A program made the translations under genes and the position numbers. This document shows positions 41,855 to 47,120 of a DNA stretch of 47,120 bases, piece after piece. The stretch's first letter is position 1, and the number at the start of each line of letters is the position of its first letter. A model generated the notes under the pieces. That model was not told the DNA's origin, did not search any database, and was given only the letters and a program-made list of their open reading frames with translations. The DNA is from Ruminococcaceae bacterium UBA3710. Lineage in GTDB: Bacteria > Bacillota > Clostridia > Oscillospirales > Acutalibacteraceae. Location of the stretch: assembly GCA_002371985.1 (NCBI GenBank), contig DFHZ01000042.1, positions 1 to 47,120 on the forward strand. The letters run 5' to 3'.

Positions 41855-44236
41855 CTACTTTATTTCCGCTATTGTAACTCCGTTTTCGCCCTCTCCGAAT
41901 ACACCTAAACGGTACGATTTAATGTTTTTATGACCCTTAAGATACGATTGGACCGATTTTCTCAGCACTCCCGTGCCTTTACCGTGAATAATCGTAATAC
42001 TTGTAATGCCCGACAAAATTGCACTGTCTATATACCTGTCAAGTTCGAGTATCGCCTCATCACTTGCCATTCCCCGAAGGTCTATTTCGCCATTTACTTC
42101 CCTTTCCATACGGGATTTTATTCCCGTTATATTTCTTGTTTTCTTTTGTTCGGGCTTGGCATTCTTCTTCAAAAGCAGGTCGTCAAACTTAACCCACATT
42201 TTTATAGACCCTGACGAGATTTGTGCCTTTTTCTTTCTTTCATCAACATCTATTACAACTGCATCCTTGTTAAGTGAAGAAATTATAACGGTATCGCCTG
42301 TTTTCGGCGGATTTTTTAGTTTTTCGCCTATAACATTATTTTCGATAGGGTCGGCTTTTTCTTCAAGTTCGCTGATTGATTTTTTGTATAGACTTCTTGC
42401 CTTTTCGAGATTTTCGGCACTGTTCTTTGCGTTGAACTCTTTCTTTATTTCTTCAAGTTCATTAAGCAGAATTGCCGAACGGTTTCTTGCTTCATCAACA
42501 ATAGCATTCGCCTTTTGACGGCTTTCTTCAATTATTTTTTTCTTTGTTACATTAAGTTCGTGTTCAATGCTGTCATATCGCTTTTTAGATGCCTCAATTT
42601 CACTTCTGAGCCTTGTAGCCGTAATTCTTTCTTCCTCGGCTTTTCGCCTTGAACTTTCAAGTTGAGAGGCAAGTCGCTCAAAGCGGATATTCTCTTCACT
42701 TAAACTCATCCTTGCCGTGTTTATTATATCTTCCGACAGTCCTAATTTTTTAGAAATTGCAAAAGCATTTGAAGAGCCCGGTATTCCGACTATCAGACGG
42801 TAGGTCGGGCGAAGTGTTTCGACATCAAATTCACAGGCGGCATTTTGCACCCTGTCTGCATCAATGGCATAGGTTTTTAGTTCCGGATAATGGGATGTAA
42901 CAACCGTTTTTGCACCTTTTTTTGCAAGTTCCATTAAAATTGATTTTGCAATGGCAGCACCCTCAATAGGGTCGGTTCCGGCACAAAGTTCATCGAACAA
43001 AACAAGGCTGTTACTATCGGCATTTTCCAAAATATCCACTATATTTACCATGTGAGAAGAAAAGGTTGAAAGCGATTGTTCTATCGACTGTTCGTCGCCT
43101 ATATCGGCAAAAATTTTGTCGAATATCGCTATTTCACTGCCGTCATCTGCCGGAACCATAAGTCCGCACATAGCCATAAGGCATAAAAGTCCTACCGTTT
43201 TTAGGGTTACCGTCTTTCCGCCGGTATTGGGTCCTGTTATAACCAAAGTATCGTAATCTTTTCCTACGCCCACCGTTACGGGTACAACCTGTTTTCCGTT
43301 TATTAAGGGGTGCCTTGCCCGTTTTAAATAAACAATGCCGTCGGTATTAAGTTTCGGAACGCTTCCGCCGATTTTAAAGGCATATCTCGCTTTGGCAAAA
43401 ATAAGGTCAAGCGAAATTATGCTTTCAAAAGATTTTTTAACCGTATCGGAAAAATCGGAAATTTCTGCCGACAGTTCAGATAAAATTTTAGTTATCTCTT
43501 CAAGTTCTTTTATTTCAAGAACACGCATTTCGTTATTTGCTTCAACCACACTCATAGGCTCGATAAACACGGTTGCTCCCGTAGCAGAAGTATCGTGAAC
43601 AATACCGCCGACCTGTGCTCTATGCTCAACCTTAACGGGAACAACATATCTGCCATCCCTTTGGGTTATAATTGCTTCCTGAAGATACTTTGCGGTAGGA
43701 CCTTTGACCGTCTTATCCAAAATATCCTTGATTTTCAGAGAACAGGCAGACTTTTTCCGCCTGATATTATAAAGTTCGCTTGATGCCCTGTCGTATATCT
43801 CTTCTTCCGATTTAATAACCGAATTTATCCTGTCTTCCAGATGTTTGTTGGGATAAAGGCAGTCAAAATATGCGTCAACAGACATATTTTCGGCACCCAT
43901 ACAGTTTTCTCGCCAATCTTTTGCCGTTCTTATAGTTTTAAGCAAATCGCCTATATGCAAAATTTCCTTTATCGAAAGCGAGGCTTCGATTTTACATCTT
44001 TCCAAAATGCCGGGTATATTCTCATTTGCAAAAAGCGAGGGTGCGGAAAAGCGGGATATGAGTATATACGCATCTTCGGTCTCTTTCAAAAGCCTTTGCA
44101 CCTTAAAAAAATCGTTAGACGGAATTAAATTCTTGGCTATTTCTTTTGCCGTCGGCGAAAGGGCATTTTCAGCCAACTTTTCTAAAACAGTATCAAGTTC
44201 AAGGGTGTTTTTATGTTTTAAAAAACTATATTTCAT
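41855..44236 (-). CDS. mutS2: MutS2 / ribosome-rescue SMR protein
   Basis: A 793-residue MutS2, a family linked to suppression of recombination and, in Bacillus, to splitting collided ribosomes. Seen: N-terminal LELDTVLEKLAENALSPTAKE, Walker A ITGPNTGGKTVTLKTVG near residues 330-346, Walker B SLVLFDELCAGTDPIEGAA, a long coiled coil (about 510-630), the basic KOW-like linker, and the C-terminal Smr domain with LRGM and IIHGKGTGVLR. ATG 44236 is chosen because AGGT lies seven bases upstream and this leaves ten bases after recO; the reading from 44260 would overlap recO. Confidence 0.95.
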   Translation of the reverse strand: MKYSFLKHKNTLELDTVLEKLAENALSPTAKEIAKNLIPSNDFFKVQRLLKETEDAYILISRFSAPSLFANENIPGILERCKIEASLSIKEILHIGDLLKTIRTAKDWRENCMGAENMSVDAYFDCLYPNKHLEDRINSVIKSEEEIYDRASSELYNIRRKKSACSLKIKDILDKTVKGPTAKYLQEAIITQRDGRYVVPVKVEHRAQVGGIVHDTSATGATVFIEPMSVVEANNEMRVLEIKELEEITKILSELSAEISDFSDTVKKSFESIISLDLIFAKARYAFKIGGSVPKLNTDGIVYLKRARHPLINGKQVVPVTVGVGKDYDTLVITGPNTGGKTVTLKTVGLLCLMAMCGLMVPADDGSEIAIFDKIFADIGDEQSIEQSLSTFSSHMVNIVDILENADSNSLVLFDELCAGTDPIEGAAIAKSILMELAKKGAKTVVTSHYPELKTYAIDADRVQNAACEFDVETLRPTYRLIVGIPGSSNAFAISKKLGLSEDIINTARMSLSEENIRFERLASQLESSRRKAEEERITATRLRSEIEASKKRYDSIEHELNVTKKKIIEESRQKANAIVDEARNRSAILLNELEEIKKEFNAKNSAENLEKARSLYKKSISELEEKADPIENNVIGEKLKNPPKTGDTVIISSLNKDAVVIDVDERKKKAQISSGSIKMWVKFDDLLLKKNAKPEQKKTRNITGIKSRMEREVNGEIDLRGMASDEAILELDRYIDSAILSGITSITIIHGKGTGVLRKSVQSYLKGHKNIKSYRLGVFGEGENGVTIAEIK

Positions 44237-44246
44237 TCGTTTGACC

Positions 44247-44984
44247 TCATCTGACATCATTTAAAAATTTAAGGGTTGTAAACTTGTGGTCGGTTTGAAA
44301 AACTATATATTTTTCGGTTATATCGGATAAAATTTTTGCATCCCCGTCGGGAACTAAAAAACTATATAAATCTTTAAACTGCGAATAGACAATATGCCTC
44401 ATCGCATTCATAAGTGTCTTATTAAGCGGAATGTTTGAAGTGTCTTCGTTGCATTTTGAGCAAAACAACGCACCGTTTACAATATTAAAATACATAATAT
44501 CGTCCTCAAATGTACCGCATTCACCACATGCCACAAGGCTCGGGCAATACCCCGAAATTGCGGCAATTCTAAGTTCTGTTATCGCCTTAATCAAAAAGGC
44601 GTTTTTCTTTTTCTCGGTAAGAAAATAAAGCGAATTAAGTATAAGACGCAAAAATTCCTCTGCGTTTTCGTCGTTTGGCTCAAAAACTAAGCAGAGTTCA
44701 CAAAAATACTGTGAAATCGCAAGTGTTTCAATATCGGAATTTGTTCCGAAAAAAAGTTTTATCGGGGTTGCTTCTGTTACTCTATATGTATCGCCTTTCT
44801 TTGAAAGGCTGAAGTTTGAATAAGAAAGAAGTCCTGTTGCCGAGCCTCGTTTCGATTTAATGTTTTTCGCTCCCGAAGCATAGGCTTTTATTATTCCGCT
44901 ATCCTTTGTAAGAAGGGTTATCAAGCGGTCGGCTTCCCCCATTCTCATTTCTTTTATCACTAAGGCGTCGGTTGCCGTCTTCAA
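44247..44984 (-). CDS. recO: DNA repair protein RecO
   Basis: RecO helps load RecA onto SSB-coated DNA in the RecFOR pathway. The 245-residue protein has the N-terminal OB fold (ALVIKEMRMGEADRLITLLT, IKAYASGAKNIKSKRGS) and a zinc-finger with four Cys (LVACGECGTFEDD, GALFCSKCNED; about residues 150-185). TTG start at 44984, nine bases after GGAGG. The start lies inside the upstream YqzL-like gene, which overlaps it by 86 bases in another frame. Confidence 0.93.
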   Translation of the reverse strand: MKTATDALVIKEMRMGEADRLITLLTKDSGIIKAYASGAKNIKSKRGSATGLLSYSNFSLSKKGDTYRVTEATPIKLFFGTNSDIETLAISQYFCELCLVFEPNDENAEEFLRLILNSLYFLTEKKKNAFLIKAITELRIAAISGYCPSLVACGECGTFEDDIMYFNIVNGALFCSKCNEDTSNIPLNKTLMNAMRHIVYSQFKDLYSFLVPDGDAKILSDITEKYIVFQTDHKFTTLKFLNDVR

Positions 44985-45084
44985 AGAACAGTTCCTCCTT
45001 TTTTGCCTTCATTTTTGCATACAAAATATAGTCTTTCGGTTTTCCGCTTACGGCAAATTTCAACCAGTAATCATTAACATCCAT
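44899..45084 (-). CDS. YqzL-like small protein overlapping recO
   Basis: A 61-residue protein; its first 32 residues (DVNDYWLKFAVSGKPKDYIL followed by YAKMKAKKEE) resemble YqzL, a short protein encoded before recO in Bacillus and Clostridia (W..F..TG....YLLYKE pattern, from memory). Function unknown. ATG 45084 has AAGGA nine bases upstream. The last 29 codons overlap the recO start region and encode a low-complexity tail (NRRLSDKRNENGGSRPLD), so only the N-terminal half is likely under selection for its own sake. Confidence 0.65.
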   Translation of the reverse strand: MDVNDYWLKFAVSGKPKDYILYAKMKAKKEELFFEDGNRRLSDKRNENGGSRPLDNPSYKG

Positions 45085-45147
45085 TTTATCAAGTCCTTCC
45101 AATTTTAATTTTTGCAAGAACTCGTAAAATATTATAGGAAATTAAAA

Positions 45148-46080
45148 CTAATTATCTGTTACATCAAGACCTAAAGTATGAATCATTCCCCGGTTGTTTC
45201 GCCAACCCTCTTTAACCTTTATCCAAATTTTCAAGTCCGCTTTGATACCGAAAAATTTCTCAATATCTTCCCTTGCCAAGGAGCCTATTTTTTTAAGCAT
45301 TGCTCCTTTTTTGCCGATAATAATTCCCTTATGTGTATCCTTTTCGCAAAAGACGGTTGCTTCCACCTCTAAAATAGGGTCGCCGTTTACGGTATCTCTT
45401 TCATAAAATCTCTCAATATCAACGGCTATGCCATGCGGAATTTCTTTGGATAAATTCCGAAGCAGTTTTTCTCTTATTATTTCGGCGACCATAACCTTTT
45501 CAGATTGGTCGGTTACTTCGTCATCGGGGAAAAAGTGCGGAGACTCTTTTTTAAACTTGTCAATCTCATTTATTAGAATATCTACTCCGCTTCCCGTCTT
45601 TGCCGACAACGGCACTACCGCCGAAAAATCATAGATGTGAGAATAAATTGTTATTAAATCTAATATTTCTTCTTTGTTTTCAAGTAAATCTATCTTGTTT
45701 ATTGCTAAAACGGCAGGGATTTTTTTGTCTTTAAATCTGCCGATAAGTTCAAGTTCCGCCATAGGGATATTATCTTTATCCACCTTAAAATGCGGTTTAG
45801 CATCAATAACCAAAACGGCAAGGTCGACATCCGCCATACCTGTACTTACCGCTTTCATCATATTTTCGCCCAAAACATTCTTTGGCTTATGAAGTCCGGG
45901 TGTGTCGATAAAGACAAACTGCGTTTCTCCCTTTGTCAGAACTCCCATTATTCTCGTTCTTGTTGTTTGCGGTTTGCTTGATACAATAGCCACCTTTTGT
46001 CCGAGCATTTTATTCATAAGGGAAGACTTGCCCACATTTGAGCGTCCTACAATTGTTACAAAAACCGACTTTTCTCCCAT
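45148..46080 (-). CDS. era: GTPase Era
   Basis: Era binds 16S rRNA and assists 30S assembly. The 310-residue protein shows G1 GRSNVGKSSL (residues about 12-21), switch region KPQTTRTRIMGV, G3 DTPGLHKPKN, G4 NKID and a C-terminal KH domain with IIGKKGAMLKKIGSLARE near residue 260. ATG 46080 is preferred, with GGTGAT upstream and four bases after ybeY; a start at 46095 would overlap it. Confidence 0.97.
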   Translation of the reverse strand: MGEKSVFVTIVGRSNVGKSSLMNKMLGQKVAIVSSKPQTTRTRIMGVLTKGETQFVFIDTPGLHKPKNVLGENMMKAVSTGMADVDLAVLVIDAKPHFKVDKDNIPMAELELIGRFKDKKIPAVLAINKIDLLENKEEILDLITIYSHIYDFSAVVPLSAKTGSGVDILINEIDKFKKESPHFFPDDEVTDQSEKVMVAEIIREKLLRNLSKEIPHGIAVDIERFYERDTVNGDPILEVEATVFCEKDTHKGIIIGKKGAMLKKIGSLAREDIEKFFGIKADLKIWIKVKEGWRNNRGMIHTLGLDVTDN

Positions 46081-46084
46081 TTTA

Positions 46085-46564
46085 TCACCTTTCAACAGCT
46101 AATCCCATTTTTTCGAGTACCGTTTCTTCCTTTTGACGCATAATTCTTTGTTGCTCTCCGCCGTCTACATGGTCGTACCCCAACAAATGAAGCATTGAAT
46201 GAACGGTTAAAAAAGCAATTTCCCGCTCTATTCCGTGTCCGTATAAATCGGCTTGTTTCTCGGCGTGGTCAACCGAAATTACAATATCGCCGAGCATATA
46301 AAACCCATTTTCGGGGTTTTTATCATAAATTCCGTCCTCGCCAAGCGGAAAAGATAATACATCGGTAGATTTATCTATGTTTCTGTATTCTTTATTTAAC
46401 TTCTTAATTTGCTCGTCGTCTACAAAGGTTAATTCTATTTCTGCATTATCGTTAAAATTTTCTTCATGCAGTACCGCCCGACAAGCCTTTTTTACAAGTG
46501 CCTTTGTTTCGCTCGACACTTTTTCTTTTTTATAATTATCGGTTATATTTACCTTAACGGTCAT
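46085..46564 (-). CDS. ybeY: Endoribonuclease YbeY
   Basis: YbeY is a zinc-dependent RNase for 16S rRNA maturation and quality control. The 159-residue protein carries the H3xH5xH zinc motif as [18 protein letters not shown] near residues 120-137, with [16 protein letters not shown] and [10 protein letters not shown] upstream. It overlaps the phoH gene by 11 bases and is followed by era, the standard phoH-ybeY-era order. Confidence 0.95.
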   Translation of the reverse strand: MTVKVNITDNYKKEKVSSETKALVKKACRAVLHEENFNDNAEIELTFVDDEQIKKLNKEYRNIDKSTDVLSFPLGEDGIYDKNPENGFYMLGDIVISVDHAEKQADLYGHGIEREIAFLTVHSMLHLLGYDHVDGGEQQRIMRQKEETVLEKMGLAVER

Positions 46565-47120
46565 ATTTGTTTTCTGTCCTTTCGTATGCCCTGATAATAT
46601 CGGTTACAAGCCTATGTCTTACTACATCTTTAGAGGTTAAATGTACCGTTTCTATCCCCTCGATATTTTTAAGAATTGAAACGGCTTGTTTAAGCCCCGA
46701 TTTTTTACCGTCAGGCAAATCTATCTGCGTATCATCGCCGGTTACTACTATCTTTGAATTAAAGCCGAGCCTTGTTAAAAACATCTTCATTTGCTCTCGT
46801 GTTGTATTTTGTGCTTCATCAAGAATTATAAAACTGTCGTCAAGCGTTCTTCCTCTCATATATGCAAGAGGTGCCACCTCTATATCGCCTCGCTCGTGGC
46901 AACGGTTAAAGTTTTCCGAGCCCATCATATCAAAAAGAGCGTCGTAAAGAGGTCTTAAATACGGGTCAACTTTTTGTTGTAAATCACCCGGCAGAAAGCC
47001 GAGTTTTTCTCCTGCTTCAACGGCAGGTCTTGTCAGTATAATTCTGTTGACGGTCTTTGCTCTGAATGCCGCAACAGCGAGTGCTACCGCAAGATAGGTC
47101 TTTCCCGTTCCGGCAGGTCC
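46554..47120 (-). CDS. PhoH-family ATPase (5' part outside the window)
   Basis: The reading frame is open to the last base of the window, so the 188 codons seen are the C-terminal part of a gene whose start lies beyond 47120. The first visible residues are Walker [20 protein letters not shown], followed by [40 protein letters not shown] and [19 protein letters not shown], all typical of PhoH/YbeZ. The family is an ATPase tied to RNA metabolism and YbeY. An internal ATG at 46928 is not the true start, because Walker A lies upstream of it. Confidence 0.93.
   Translation of the reverse strand, partial: GPAGTGKTYLAVALAVAAFRAKTVNRIILTRPAVEAGEKLGFLPGDLQQKVDPYLRPLYDALFDMMGSENFNRCHERGDIEVAPLAYMRGRTLDDSFIILDEAQNTTREQMKMFLTRLGFNSKIVVTGDDTQIDLPDGKKSGLKQAVSILKNIEGIETVHLTSKDVVRHRLVTDIIRAYERTENKYDR

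Noticed and set aside
1..47120. tRNA, rRNA, insertion-sequence or phage genes
   Set aside because: No cloverleaf-like block, rRNA segment, transposase, integrase or phage structural motif was recognised. A tRNAscan and ISfinder search would settle this.

Overview
The window looks like chromosome of a low-GC Clostridia bacterium, most likely an uncultured Oscillospiraceae/Ruminococcus-type gut organism. This is an inference from: AT-rich intergenic DNA with consensus sigma-A promoters, strong GGAGG ribosome sites and frequent TTG starts; a type III glutamine synthetase; IreB; a dockerin-like secreted protein; a GLUG/BspA-type leucine-rich surface protein; and gene orders typical of Clostridia (rsmG-noc, recA-recX, rimO-pgsA, DUF1385-prmC, era-ybeY-phoH). 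No rRNA, tRNA, CRISPR array, insertion sequence or phage gene is visible. The left edge is non-coding; the right edge cuts the PhoH gene.

Layout. 1-3.7 kb: a cell-wall 3D-domain protein (minus) diverges from pyrR-uraA (plus), which carries a PyrR-type attenuator. 3.7-9.0 kb: a minus-strand polysaccharide cassette, with ABC permease, ATPase and a 1175-residue WbsX-RgpF glycosyltransferase. 9.1-9.9 kb: an M50 membrane protease preceded by a short membrane protein resembling a decapitated SpoIVFA. 9.95-14.5 kb (plus): ygiQ, mnmA, rsmG, noc. 14.6-30.1 kb: a 16-gene minus-strand run without obvious internal terminators: lipoprotein, response regulator, histidine kinase, DUF1385, prmC, recA, recX, rimO, pgsA, cysE, cysS, trmN6, rsmI, an LCP enzyme, a small Cys protein and plsC. 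30.2-34.4 kb: a metal-efflux operon (arsR, P1B ATPase, U32 peptidase) with a clear promoter and dyad operator.

34.7-38.9 kb is the accessory part: ireB, a dockerin-like protein, two hairpin repeats, an unlisted 47-codon gene, a 693-residue secreted GLUG/leucine-rich protein, a small winged-helix-like protein, a divergent Cro/C1 regulator with repeated palindromes between the two promoters, and the in-frame remnant of a second XRE regulator. 38.9-47.1 kb (minus) returns to housekeeping: glnN, a degenerate LCP-like protein, mutS2, recO with an overlapping YqzL-like gene, era, ybeY and phoH.

The best candidate for something undescribed is the 35.86-38.81 kb cassette: a secreted repeat protein flanked by a short peptide gene and a divergent pair of small regulators, bordered by repeats. 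Lesser leads are a Noc with an altered CTP-binding motif, a metal-operon leader with two mini-ORFs, and a terminator whose 3' arm carries the ribosome site of the next gene. Family names are from memory of motifs; no database was searched.
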